Of a stretch of DNA of 64,000 nucleotides, positions 1 to 8,032 are shown in pieces. A program made the position numbers and the translations under genes. Positions within the stretch are counted from its first letter, which is position 1; each line of letters starts with the position of its first letter. The notes beneath the pieces are model-generated. The model worked only from the letters and a program-made list of their open reading frames with translations, was not told where the DNA came from and did no database searches. Source of the stretch: JAAYJK01 sp964501655 (GTDB taxonomy: Bacteria > Bacillota > Syntrophomonadia > Syntrophomonadales > Syntrophomonadaceae); contig CAZCTN010000005.1 in NCBI GenBank assembly GCA_964501655.1, positions 62,001 through 126,000 of the forward strand, read 5' to 3'.

Positions 1-1
1 A

Positions 2-655
2 ATACCGGCTATTGATACCCATATGCTGAACAGGCATGTATTAATTGTCGTAAGGGGCAGCAGCTACAAGGAAGATCTGAAGACCATAAGTTCCTATATT
101 CTGGAGGAACAGCCGGTTCTGGTAGGAGTAGACGGAGGTGCCGACGCTTTGCTGGAATTTGGATTGAAACCAGATATTATTGTAGGCGACATGGACAGTG
201 TGTCTGACCAAGCTCTGGCATGCGGAGCGGAGATAATTGTCCATGCTTATCCGGACGGGACAGCTCCGGGATTGGAACGAGTAAAATCCATGGGAATGAA
301 GGCCAAGACTTTCCCCATGCCCGGAACCAGTGAAGACGTAGCCATGATCATAGCATGGGAAGAAGGAGCCAGTTTGATAGTGGCGGTGGGAACCCATTCC
401 AATATGGTCGACTTCTTGGAAAAAGGACGCAAGGGAATGGCCAGTACCTTCCTGATTCGTCTGAAAGTAGGATCAATTTTGGTGGACGCCAGAGGCGTAA
501 GTCAGCTTTACCAGCACAGCGTACATAGAAGATATTTGATTCAGCTGTTTGCCGGTGCCCTGGTGCCCATATTGATTATTCTTTGGGTATCACCGGCCAC
601 CAAACCTTTATTTCAGATACTGCTGCTGCAGCTCAAGCTTCTATTTAATGTATAA
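2..655 (+). CDS. SteA-like cytokinetic-ring protein, 5' end missing
   Basis: The reading frame is open to the left edge, so the N-terminus lies outside the window. About 217 residues are visible. The central part carries a thiamine-pyrophosphokinase-like nucleotide-binding fold, with VGVDGGADALLEFG, then PDIIVGDMDSVSD. A hydrophobic segment near the C-terminus (after RRYLIQLFAGALVPIL) is a likely membrane anchor. This layout matches SteA proteins, which in Corynebacterium take part in cell separation together with SteB. Here a SteB-like gene follows after 30 bases, which supports the pairing. A catalytic role is not implied, since the family is known for a structural role. Function is inferred from family and neighbour. 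Confidence 0.75.
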   Translation: MPAIDTHMLNRHVLIVVRGSSYKEDLKTISSYILEEQPVLVGVDGGADALLEFGLKPDIIVGDMDSVSDQALACGAEIIVHAYPDGTAPGLERVKSMGMKAKTFPMPGTSEDVAMIIAWEEGASLIVAVGTHSNMVDFLEKGRKGMASTFLIRLKVGSILVDARGVSQLYQHSVHRRYLIQLFAGALVPILIILWVSPATKPLFQILLLQLKLLFNV

Positions 656-685
656 CCAAATGTATATAATTGAGGTGGCTTAAGA

Positions 686-1576
686 ATGATCGATCTTAAA
701 TATCATATTGCTTCTATTGTAGCTGTATTCCTGGCTTTGGGCTTGGGGGTGCTGATTGGCAGCACCATTGTGGGCGATGATCTGCTGGTTGATCAGCAGC
801 AAAAAATGATTGAGAGATTGGAAGAGCAGTTTTACGGCCTGAAGGACAGAGAGGCAGAACTAATAGCTGAAAATGATTATAAGGAACAGCTTATAAGCAA
901 TTACGAGAATTATAGTCAGGCCTTGTTGCCGGCGGTGGTCAGCGATAGGCTGGAGGATTACCGAGTTGCGGTTATTGTTACCGGTGACAGCGAGATTCCG
1001 GCCGGAATGATTAATGCCCTTTCCATGGCCGGAGCCCAGGTAGTTTCCAAGACCGTACTTCTCTCCAATATGAAACTGGAAGATGAAGAAACCGAGCAGC
1101 GGCTCAGAGAATATTACGGACTGTCGGAGAATGACAGTAAAGCCGGAATCAGGCAGCAAATTGCTGACAGTGTAGCCGGAATCGTTATGAACCGGGGGGA
1201 AGAAGGGTTGGTATCCTTCCTCCAGCAGAATAATCTGGTCAAGTTCAGCGGATCCAATGACCTGTCGGTGAACGGCATTGTTATAGTCGGAGGAGCCAAC
1301 AACTTCAGCAACTGTTTTGTGGATGATTTCGACAGCAGACTGATAGAAAACTTTATACGCCAGGAGATGAAGGTGTATGGAGTTGAAGGGGTACAGGCAA
1401 ACTATTCTTATATAGGCATATTTCAGCAGTACAATATCAGCACAGTGGATAATGTAGATAAAAGCCCGGGTCAGGTATCACTTATACTGGCTATGGAGGG
1501 AGAAGCCGGAAACTACGGCGTAAAGGCTACCGCACAGAAGTTCATGCCTACCATACCGGTGGATTATCAATTATAA
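686..1576 (+). CDS. SteB/MctB-like membrane-anchored coiled-coil protein (copper transporter family annotation)
   Basis: This 296-residue protein starts with MIDLKYHIASIVAVFLALG, a cytoplasmic cap followed by one transmembrane helix with a glycine-rich end (GLGVLIGSTIVG). Residues of about 35-75 (QQKMIERLEEQFYGLKDRE) form a coiled coil, and a globular domain follows. The family is annotated as copper transporter MctB in mycobacteria and as SteB, partner of SteA, in Corynebacterium. The adjacency to the steA-like gene favours the SteA/SteB role in division or cell separation. GAGGTGG sits just ahead of the ATG. A terminator follows at 1593. Confidence 0.7.
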   Translation: MIDLKYHIASIVAVFLALGLGVLIGSTIVGDDLLVDQQQKMIERLEEQFYGLKDREAELIAENDYKEQLISNYENYSQALLPAVVSDRLEDYRVAVIVTGDSEIPAGMINALSMAGAQVVSKTVLLSNMKLEDEETEQRLREYYGLSENDSKAGIRQQIADSVAGIVMNRGEEGLVSFLQQNNLVKFSGSNDLSVNGIVIVGGANNFSNCFVDDFDSRLIENFIRQEMKVYGVEGVQANYSYIGIFQQYNISTVDNVDKSPGQVSLILAMEGEAGNYGVKATAQKFMPTIPVDYQL

Positions 1577-1592
1577 CCAGGGCGGAAAAGGG

Positions 1593-1628
1593 GCACTGCT
1601 TCTCTCCAAGCGGTGCGGGTTTTATTTT
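1593..1628 (+). terminator. Rho-independent terminator after steB-like gene
   Basis: GCACTGCTT pairs with AAGCGGTGC around a six-base loop, followed by a T-rich tract (TTTTATTTT). It closes the steA-steB unit. Confidence 0.75.
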
Positions 1629-1677
1629 CCCAACCGGCTGAAGGTTCCAATTCCATGCCTGATTGCAGCGACGGTTT

Positions 1678-1699
1678 GAAACTGCTGAGCAGTTTCTTT
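1678..1699 (+). terminator. Hairpin with short T tract just ahead of the glycosyltransferase
   Basis: GAAACTGC and GCAGTTTC form a perfect 8-bp stem with a TGA loop, followed by TTT. It lies only 27 bases before the next start codon, so it is either a second terminator or a leader hairpin. Confidence 0.4.
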
Positions 1700-1722
1700 A
1701 GATGCTAAATGAGGAGATAAGA

Positions 1723-2400
1723 ATGAAATCGGTTATGGCAGTTATTCCTGCTTACAATGAAGAAAAGACTATTGCATCCACTGTCGCAGCGGTGCAAAGA
1801 ATCCCGGAAATCAGCCGAATATTGGTGGTTGATGACGGCTCCGGCGACGAGACTGCTGAGCAGGCCCGGCAGGCTGGAGCCCAGGTTCTGCGTCTGGAAG
1901 AAAATTGCGGCAAAGGAGGAGCCATGAACCGGTCAGCAGAATTTATTGATAGTGATGTGGTAGTATTCCTGGATGCTGATCTGGGAGAAACAGCCTCCCA
2001 GGCTAGTTTGATAATCAGGCCGGTCTTGGAAGGTAATGCGGATTTATGTATTGCTGCTTTCGGGCCTCCCAGCCAAAAGGGAGGCTTTGGCCTGGTTAAG
2101 GGAACAGCTTCCAGGGCTATAAAAAGAATTGCTGATATGGAAGTGCGATCACCTTTGAGCGGTCAACGGGCCATGAGCCGGGAAACCCTCCTAGCCCTGC
2201 TGCCCTTTCATGAGGCTTACGGAGTAGAGCTGGGGATGACTCTAAATGCCTTGAGTCAGGGTTTCCGGGTGAAAGAGGTTCTAACCCGGATGAAACATAA
2301 CGAAACCGGCCGCGACCTTAAAGGCTTCATGCACCGGGGCAAACAGTTCCTGGATGTTATCCGAGTAATTAAACTGGAAAAACATAAGAAAGGTGTTTGA
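1723..2400 (+). CDS. Family 2 glycosyltransferase (dolichyl-phosphate-mannose-synthase-like)
   Basis: A soluble GT-A protein of 225 residues. The N-terminus MAVIPAYNEEKTI and VVDDGSGDET are the classic GT2 nucleotide-sugar binding signature, and VVFLDADLGE supplies the DxD-type metal site. LSGQRAMSR in the second half is typical of the DPM1-like subgroup. I start at 1723 because GAGGAG lies seven bases upstream; the ATG at 1702 would have no ribosome site. The stop overlaps the start of the next gene (TGATG), so the two are translationally coupled. The acceptor is unknown, but a polyprenyl-phosphate glycan step fits the coupled gene. Confidence 0.75.
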   Translation: MKSVMAVIPAYNEEKTIASTVAAVQRIPEISRILVVDDGSGDETAEQARQAGAQVLRLEENCGKGGAMNRSAEFIDSDVVVFLDADLGETASQASLIIRPVLEGNADLCIAAFGPPSQKGGFGLVKGTASRAIKRIADMEVRSPLSGQRAMSRETLLALLPFHEAYGVELGMTLNALSQGFRVKEVLTRMKHNETGRDLKGFMHRGKQFLDVIRVIKLEKHKKGV

Positions 2401-3233
2401 TGGCAATGCTGCTGAGTATTCTGGGGCTGCTGGCCGGTTTCGGACTGGAGGCTTTGCTGCTCTTTTTTTTGCTGAAGCTGTTGCAGGAGGCAGGAGCAGT
2501 TAGAGAGAATTATCTGGGTAATGCAATACCAGTAAGTGCCGGTATAAGTTTCCCCATGGTAACCCTGGCGGTCTATCTGCTTTACGGAATAGGCGGCAGG
2601 TACGAAACGGGCTTCCATGTGTTCCTGCTGGGAATTACGGCCATTTCCTTGCTTGGTTTTATCGATGATATACTGGGAAAGCGGGATGTCACCGGATTTA
2701 AGGGACATTTCCGGGCCCTTTTTAAAGGGCGCCTGACTACCGGGGGATTGAAAGCCATGGGAGGCGGAGTCATAGGATTTTATCTGGCTCTTACCAACCC
2801 CACGGTCACCTCCTCCATCAGTGCGGGGGAAGTAATCCTGAATACCCTAATAATTGCTCTATTTGCCAATATGCTTAATTTACTCGATCTCAGGCCGGGA
2901 AGAGCAATAAAAGGTTTTTTGCTCATCTTGGCGTTAATTGCTATACTCGGTTTGGGAACGACAGAATGGATCTTGATAGCCCCCCTGCTGGGTGCAGTAT
3001 TATGTTATTTTGGCCTGGATCTGAAGGCGCGAGCCATGATGGGAGATGCCGGATCAAATGTACTGGGATTGGCTCTGGGCTATCTGTGCGTTATCAGCCT
3101 GGGATTGACGGTGCGGATTTTTATATTAGCGGTTCTGCTGGGCATGCATTTATATACAGAAAGATATTCCCTGTCCCGAACCATTGAGAAGGTACGGATT
3201 TTGAAGGTATTGGATGATCTGGGAAGGAGCTAA
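2400..3233 (+). CDS. MraY/WecA-like polyprenyl-phosphate sugar-1-phosphate transferase homologue
   Basis: An integral membrane protein of 277 residues with about eight hydrophobic helices. FIDDILGKRDVTGFKGH carries the DD motif of the MraY/WecA superfamily, MLNLLDLRPGRA replaces the usual N-x-DG-DG loop, and MMGDAGSNVLG matches the MGDxGS motif. The family moves a sugar 1-phosphate from UDP-sugar to a lipid phosphate at the inner face of the membrane. The protein is shorter than MraY (about 320 residues) and its NLLDLRPGR loop is unusual, so the substrate is probably not the peptidoglycan precursor. The start overlaps the stop of the preceding glycosyltransferase. Confidence 0.7.
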   Translation: MAMLLSILGLLAGFGLEALLLFFLLKLLQEAGAVRENYLGNAIPVSAGISFPMVTLAVYLLYGIGGRYETGFHVFLLGITAISLLGFIDDILGKRDVTGFKGHFRALFKGRLTTGGLKAMGGGVIGFYLALTNPTVTSSISAGEVILNTLIIALFANMLNLLDLRPGRAIKGFLLILALIAILGLGTTEWILIAPLLGAVLCYFGLDLKARAMMGDAGSNVLGLALGYLCVISLGLTVRIFILAVLLGMHLYTERYSLSRTIEKVRILKVLDDLGRS

Positions 3234-3236
3234 GCG

Positions 3237-4358
3237 GTGATAAATGAATCCAGGCTAATCCAGAATTTTATTAACATGGCGGAGATTGCATCGGTGTCAG
3301 GACGGGAAGCCAGGATAAGGGATTACCTTCTGGCGCAGTTTGCCGCTCGGGGTTTGCTGGCCTGGGAAGACCAGGCGGGAGCAAGTCTTGATGGCGAATC
3401 GGGTAATTTATGGGTTAAAATACCCGGTTCCCTGAAAACCGAAACCCTGCTGTTTGCTGCCCACATGGATACGGTAGAGCCGGGCGAAGGTATCCAGGCT
3501 GCAGTAGAGGATGGAATTATCAGAAGCAAAGGGAATACCATCCTGGGAGCTGATGACAAGGCGGCTATTGCCGCTATTCTTGAAGCACTGGATGTTCTGC
3601 AGGAGAACCACATAGCTCATGGTCCCCTGGAACTGCTTTTTACCGTGAGCGAGGAGCAGGGCCTAAAAGGTGCCAAGTACTTTGATTTCCAACAGCTCAA
3701 CGCATCTATGGCTTATGTTTTGGACGGCGGGGGAGTGCCGGGATCGATTATAATCCAATCACCCTGTCAGAATGAAATAGAGTACAGGGTGTTTGGGCAA
3801 GCAGCCCATGCCGGCATAAATCCGGAAAGCGGTATTAATGCCATACATGCAGCCGCAATAGCCCTGTCCCGCATGCCCTGCGGAAGAATTGATCCTGAAA
3901 CAACTTGTAACCTGGGTATAATTGCCGGGGGGACCGCTCGGAACATTGTGGCTGACTACTGCCATATCAAGGGTGAGGTTAGGAGTCTTGATCGTTCGCG
4001 GTTGGATCAAATTACGGAAACGTTAAGCAAAAGTTTTATTGAAGCGGCAGAGCAGCAGGGAGCAAGAGCAGAAGCAGAGGTAAAATTTCTATATCCGGAA
4101 ATAAGACTGAGCACCGAAGACCTGGTGGTTAAGACTGCAATTAACGCGGTGAAGGCCGTGGGATTGGAACCTGTATTGGAAAGTACCGGCGGCGGCAGTG
4201 ATGCCAGCATCATACACGGCCGGGGAATACCCTGTGTAAATCTGGGGATAGGAATGAGCAACGTACACACCTGTGATGAATATATAACAACAGCTCATCT
4301 GGTTCAGGATGCCGAAATAATACTGGCCATAATCAAGGAAGTCGCAGCTGCTGGATAG
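3237..4358 (+). CDS. M20 family metallopeptidase, PepT-like
   Basis: 373 residues, the usual size of PepT-like aminopeptidases of the M20B group. Zinc-ligand motifs are visible in order: AAHMDTVEPG near residue 77, LGADDKAAIA near 105 (bridging aspartate), SEEQGLKGAK near 140 (catalytic and ligand glutamates), and VHTCDEYI near the C-terminus. The Ala/Gly-rich dimerisation domain lies between. It should release amino acids from small peptides in the cytoplasm. The start is GTG, six bases after GGAAGGAGC and three after the previous stop, so it is co-transcribed with the two glycan genes upstream. Confidence 0.8.
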   Translation: MINESRLIQNFINMAEIASVSGREARIRDYLLAQFAARGLLAWEDQAGASLDGESGNLWVKIPGSLKTETLLFAAHMDTVEPGEGIQAAVEDGIIRSKGNTILGADDKAAIAAILEALDVLQENHIAHGPLELLFTVSEEQGLKGAKYFDFQQLNASMAYVLDGGGVPGSIIIQSPCQNEIEYRVFGQAAHAGINPESGINAIHAAAIALSRMPCGRIDPETTCNLGIIAGGTARNIVADYCHIKGEVRSLDRSRLDQITETLSKSFIEAAEQQGARAEAEVKFLYPEIRLSTEDLVVKTAINAVKAVGLEPVLESTGGGSDASIIHGRGIPCVNLGIGMSNVHTCDEYITTAHLVQDAEIILAIIKEVAAAG

Positions 4359-4373
4359 ACAACGGAGGTACCC

Positions 4374-5471
4374 ATGATAGAAATTAGACGCGGGATAATC
4401 ACCCGGGAATTATTTTCCCGCCGCGGGATACAGGCCTTTATGGTCCAGGTGGAAGGCCGGGAAGAAAAATGTATAGTGTACCCGGAACTGAGTGGAACTG
4501 CCGTAGCGGGAGATCAGGTAATGCTTAATACCACCGCGGTCAGCCTGGATTTGGGCACCGGAGGCTTTCACTATGTCATTGCCAATCTTAGCCAGTCGGA
4601 GAAAAGTTTGGCAGAAGGCGGACATATAATGAAAATGCGGTATACTCCGTTGCAGGTAAAGGTCATGAGTGTGGAAGAGGAGGACAGTCCCCACCGCCAG
4701 GCTATGGCAGAAGCAGAATCTCTGGAGAATACTCCGGTACTGGCAGCCGCTCTGCATTCCATGCTGGCTCCATTGGCTCTGTATCTGCATGATCGCGGAT
4801 ATAAAACCGCCTATCTAATGACGGATGGAGCAGCATTGCCCATCGCATTCAGTAATACTGTCAACATTTTGCGGCAAAAGAACATCATATGCGGGACGGT
4901 AACCACCGGTCATGCTTTTGGCGGTGACTTGGAGGCGGTAAATGTATATTCCGGCTTGCTGGCCGCCAAAAAAGTGCTGCAGGCGGATGTTATTATCTGT
5001 GGGATGGGACCGGGGATAGTAGGAACTGGCACGAAATGGGGATTTACTGGCGTCGAACAGGGCGAAATCTTAAATGCGGCCGATGGTCTGCAGGGGATAC
5101 CCATTGCGGTTCCGCGTATTGGTTTTACTGATTCCCGAGCCAGGCATCGAGGGATCAGCCATCATACCTTGACCGTTCTGAAAAAAGTATGCCGGGTTAA
5201 ATCAATACTGCCTCTGCCCGGCCTGGAAGAAAAAAAGATGAATATAATCCTGGAACAACTGAGGATGGAAGGTTTATTGGAAGACCATCTCTGCTGTATA
5301 GAGCAGGCAGAAGAATTCAAACCTTTATTGGAAAGAAATGACATAAATTTCTCCACCATGGGACGCGGACTGGAAGATGAGCCTGATTTCTTCCTGGCCC
5401 TGTTAGCTGCGGCCCGGGTGGCCGAGCGGGTTTTGCGGGGAGAGCAATTGAATCCTGTCCGCCTGGCCTGA
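4374..5471 (+). CDS. DUF3866 family protein
   Basis: 365 residues. The sequence (RRGIQAFMVQVEGREEKCIVYPE at the start; ICGMGPGIVGTGTKWGFTGVEQG in the middle) matches the conserved but uncharacterised DUF3866 family found in sporulating and other Gram-positive bacteria. I see no signal peptide or membrane helix. The motif GPGIVGTGTKWG and the later RHRGISHHTLT are glycine- and histidine-rich and could form a ligand site, but no reaction is known. It follows the peptidase by 15 bases with a good GGAGG site and is probably in the same operon. Confidence 0.75.
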   Translation: MIEIRRGIITRELFSRRGIQAFMVQVEGREEKCIVYPELSGTAVAGDQVMLNTTAVSLDLGTGGFHYVIANLSQSEKSLAEGGHIMKMRYTPLQVKVMSVEEEDSPHRQAMAEAESLENTPVLAAALHSMLAPLALYLHDRGYKTAYLMTDGAALPIAFSNTVNILRQKNIICGTVTTGHAFGGDLEAVNVYSGLLAAKKVLQADVIICGMGPGIVGTGTKWGFTGVEQGEILNAADGLQGIPIAVPRIGFTDSRARHRGISHHTLTVLKKVCRVKSILPLPGLEEKKMNIILEQLRMEGLLEDHLCCIEQAEEFKPLLERNDINFSTMGRGLEDEPDFFLALLAAARVAERVLRGEQLNPVRLA

Positions 5472-5667
5472 ATTTCCGCATCAATGCAGATGCAGCCTTA
5501 GATATTCCTTTAGGGAAATATTCAGGGGAAGGTTATGGAATATTGATGGCAGATCCTTGACCTGGCCCAGGGCAGTGAGTCCATTAGACTTTAATAAAAC
5601 CAGCATTTTATCACCTCGTTGGAATTTTATGCACTTACCGGGAAAAATATGCAGGAGGATTCAGCCG

Positions 5668-6207
5668 ATGGATTTGGAAGAAAAGACCCTATCAAGCAAC
5701 AAGATTTTTCAGGGGCGCATTGTGCGTCTGAGGGTAGACCAGGTAAGCCTGCCGGATGGCCGGCAAAGCCAGAGGGAAATTGTGGAACATCCTGGAGCAG
5801 TAGCTATTTTACCTCTGGATGCTGATAACAGGATCTGGATGGTCAGCCAGTATCGCAAAGCCGTAGAACAGGTCTTAATGGAAATTCCGGCCGGAACCCT
5901 GGAGAAAAGCGAAGATCCTCTGGCCTGTGCCCAAAGAGAGCTGGCTGAGGAGACCGGGCTTACAGCCGGAGACTGGCAGGAGATCATACAGTATTATTGT
6001 GCCCCGGGATTCTGCGATGAAAAGACTTTCATCTATATCGCCCGGAATCTCAAGCAGGACGCCCAATTAAGCCCCGACCATGATGAATTTTTGCAGGTAA
6101 TTCAGCTGCCGCTGGCAGAAGCCTATCAGCAGATACTGGATGGACGTATAGTTGATGGCAAAAGCATCATAGCTATTCAGTATGCGGTCCGTAATTACCC
6201 AGGATAA
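5668..6207 (+). CDS. nudF: Nudix hydrolase, ADP-ribose pyrophosphatase type
   Basis: 179 residues. The Nudix box is present from about residue 75 (GTLEKSEDPLACAQREL followed by AEETG), with the extra upstream strand (WMVSQYRKAVEQVLMEIPAG) that marks ADP-sugar pyrophosphatases. It should hydrolyse ADP-ribose to AMP and ribose 5-phosphate. The longer open frame back to 5557 is not used in my view, because GCAGGAGGA lies six bases before the ATG at 5668. In Bacillus nudF also lies near spoIIM, so the order is partly conserved. The next gene begins five bases after this stop. Confidence 0.85.
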   Translation: MDLEEKTLSSNKIFQGRIVRLRVDQVSLPDGRQSQREIVEHPGAVAILPLDADNRIWMVSQYRKAVEQVLMEIPAGTLEKSEDPLACAQRELAEETGLTAGDWQEIIQYYCAPGFCDEKTFIYIARNLKQDAQLSPDHDEFLQVIQLPLAEAYQQILDGRIVDGKSIIAIQYAVRNYPG

Positions 6208-6211
6208 TAGT

Positions 6212-7390
6212 ATGTTGAATTTATGTGCCGACCTGCATATTCATATCGGACAGGCAGAAGGCCGGGCAGTGAAGATTACTGCTTCCCGCCAGCTGGACCT
6301 GCGTACCATTCTTTTCCAGGATGCACCTCGCAAAGGCCTGGATGTGGTTGGTGTAGTTGATGCCGGTACTCTGCCCGTAAGCCGCGAACTGGAACAGATG
6401 ATCCAGAGCGGGGAAATGGTGGAATTGAAGGGAGGAGGGTTTCTGGCCCGTAATGGGGTATTGCTAATTGCCGGCTGTGAACTGGAGAGCATTGAAGGAG
6501 TTCACTGGATCATATTCCTGCCTCATCTTAAAAACCTGCAAGAGTACCAGCGCTTTATGCGCAGCCGAGTTCACAACCAGCAGCTTTCGACCCAAAAAAC
6601 TCGAATAAATGCCAGAGAATTGGTCAATCTGAGCTGCATGTTGGACGGGATTCTATGTCCGGCCCATGCATTTACGCCTCATAAAGGCATCTACGGGTGC
6701 TGGGCGGAGCGGATTGAAACAGCCCTGGAAAAGGACAGCAAACAAATAAGGGTTATTGAATTGGGTTTGAGCGCCGACACCGAGTTGGCTGCTTGCATTC
6801 AAGAAACCCGTCAATTTGCTTTTTTATCTAACTCTGATGCCCATTCCTCGGCCAACATAGGCCGGGAATACAACCTCTTGCGCATGAAAAGCAAAGATTT
6901 TAAGGAATTCCGATACTGCCTGGAGAATACTCAAGGGCGTAGGATAATGGCCAACTTTGGATTGGATCCACGTCTGGGCAAATATCATCGCAGTTATTGT
7001 CCGGTTTGCTCCACTGTCGCCAGTGAACCGCCCCCGGTGTTCAAGTGCAGTAAGTGCGGCAGTGATAAAATCATTATGGGGGTATATGACCGAATCGCAT
7101 CCATACAAGACCGGGAACAGCCATCTCATCCGGTCAGCAGACCTCCATATTATTATCGGGTTCCTGTTAATCAGCTGCCCGGGATCGGTCCTAAAATGTA
7201 CCAGAAGCTCCTGGCCTTTTTCGATAATGAGATCATGCTGGCGGAAAGTGCATTAGAACAGGATATAGCTCGTGTAGCCGGGAACAAAACAGCATCAATA
7301 ATTATCAAAATGCGGACCGGACGTCTGACTATAATACCGGGAGGGGGAGGCCATTATGGAAAAATTCTCAAGAGTGATTATTGGCAGTGA
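6212..7390 (+). CDS. Endonuclease Q homologue (PHP domain, TIGR00375 family)
   Basis: 392 residues. The N-terminal PHP metal-binding domain shows DLHIHIGQA at the start, CPAHAFTP in the middle and SNSDAHSSANIGRE later. A four-cysteine zinc ribbon follows (CPVC, then CSKC, around residue 265), and the C-terminal part carries a helix-hairpin-helix-like segment (LPGIGPKMYQKLL). This order matches EndoQ, which nicks DNA 5' of deaminated bases. The start at 6212 is preceded by AGGA at good spacing; an upstream ATG at 6182 would overlap the nudF gene. The 3' end overlaps the next gene by 35 bases. Confidence 0.75.
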   Translation: MLNLCADLHIHIGQAEGRAVKITASRQLDLRTILFQDAPRKGLDVVGVVDAGTLPVSRELEQMIQSGEMVELKGGGFLARNGVLLIAGCELESIEGVHWIIFLPHLKNLQEYQRFMRSRVHNQQLSTQKTRINARELVNLSCMLDGILCPAHAFTPHKGIYGCWAERIETALEKDSKQIRVIELGLSADTELAACIQETRQFAFLSNSDAHSSANIGREYNLLRMKSKDFKEFRYCLENTQGRRIMANFGLDPRLGKYHRSYCPVCSTVASEPPPVFKCSKCGSDKIIMGVYDRIASIQDREQPSHPVSRPPYYYRVPVNQLPGIGPKMYQKLLAFFDNEIMLAESALEQDIARVAGNKTASIIIKMRTGRLTIIPGGGGHYGKILKSDYWQ

Positions 7391-8015
7391 TGCCAGTGGA
7401 GCCTGTCAGGCAGCCCGGGAAGGACTGCTGGTAATGATCGTCGACGTTATAGATATGTCTACTACTCTGGAGAGCGCCCTTGATGCCGAAGCCCTGGCAG
7501 TGCTAGGCTGCAGCCCGGATTATACTCGCGCTCCGGTACAAGTAAATCCGGAACAAATCGGCCAGAAGGCGGCGGTGCTTGCCCGAAGCAAGCAAACCGG
7601 GATAATACTGGTGGCTGAGCCCAGATCAGGGACGGAAGCAGATCGAATGTCCCGCTGTCAAAGAGTATTAAGAGGGATAGAAAAAGAAAAGGGACTGGTG
7701 GAAGCAATACTGCCCAATATCGGCGCTGAAACCCCTCGCCTGGCGGACATGAAAAACCGGGTAGTAGTGGCAGTGACTGATACTGGAGGTGTAGCCTTTG
7801 ATGCCGCCTATTCCATAAGTGAGCGGGTAATAACTGGAACCGTCGCCCGTACCCTGGCCCAGAAAGGTATGCAGCCGGCCCTTAGCGCGGTAAAAAGAGC
7901 TCAGGAACATATGCGGGAAGATGATCCCGGGATAGCCATTATTGCTGCCAGCAGAAATTCTATGGAAGATATGCTGGCCGCTCAGTTTATTGCCAATCTA
8001 ATACTGGGGACCTAA
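7356..8015 (+). CDS. Uncharacterised conserved protein, weakly ComB-like
   Basis: 219 residues, no membrane segment. I do not recognise the family with certainty. The stretch MIVDVIDMSTTLESALDAEA resembles the N-terminal VIDVLRATTT motif of ComB-type 2-phosphosulfolactate phosphatases, and later conserved-looking parts are AVTDTGGVAFDAAYS and AIIAASRNSMED. Ser/Thr-rich metal or phosphate binding is possible. The start is ATG after GGAGGGGGAGG, 35 bases inside the endonuclease Q gene, so the two are translationally linked. The next gene, a pyrophosphatase, follows after 17 bases. The function remains unassigned. Confidence 0.5.
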   Translation: MEKFSRVIIGSDASGACQAAREGLLVMIVDVIDMSTTLESALDAEALAVLGCSPDYTRAPVQVNPEQIGQKAAVLARSKQTGIILVAEPRSGTEADRMSRCQRVLRGIEKEKGLVEAILPNIGAETPRLADMKNRVVVAVTDTGGVAFDAAYSISERVITGTVARTLAQKGMQPALSAVKRAQEHMREDDPGIAIIAASRNSMEDMLAAQFIANLILGT

Positions 8016-8032
8016 GTCGGGGAGTGAGAACA

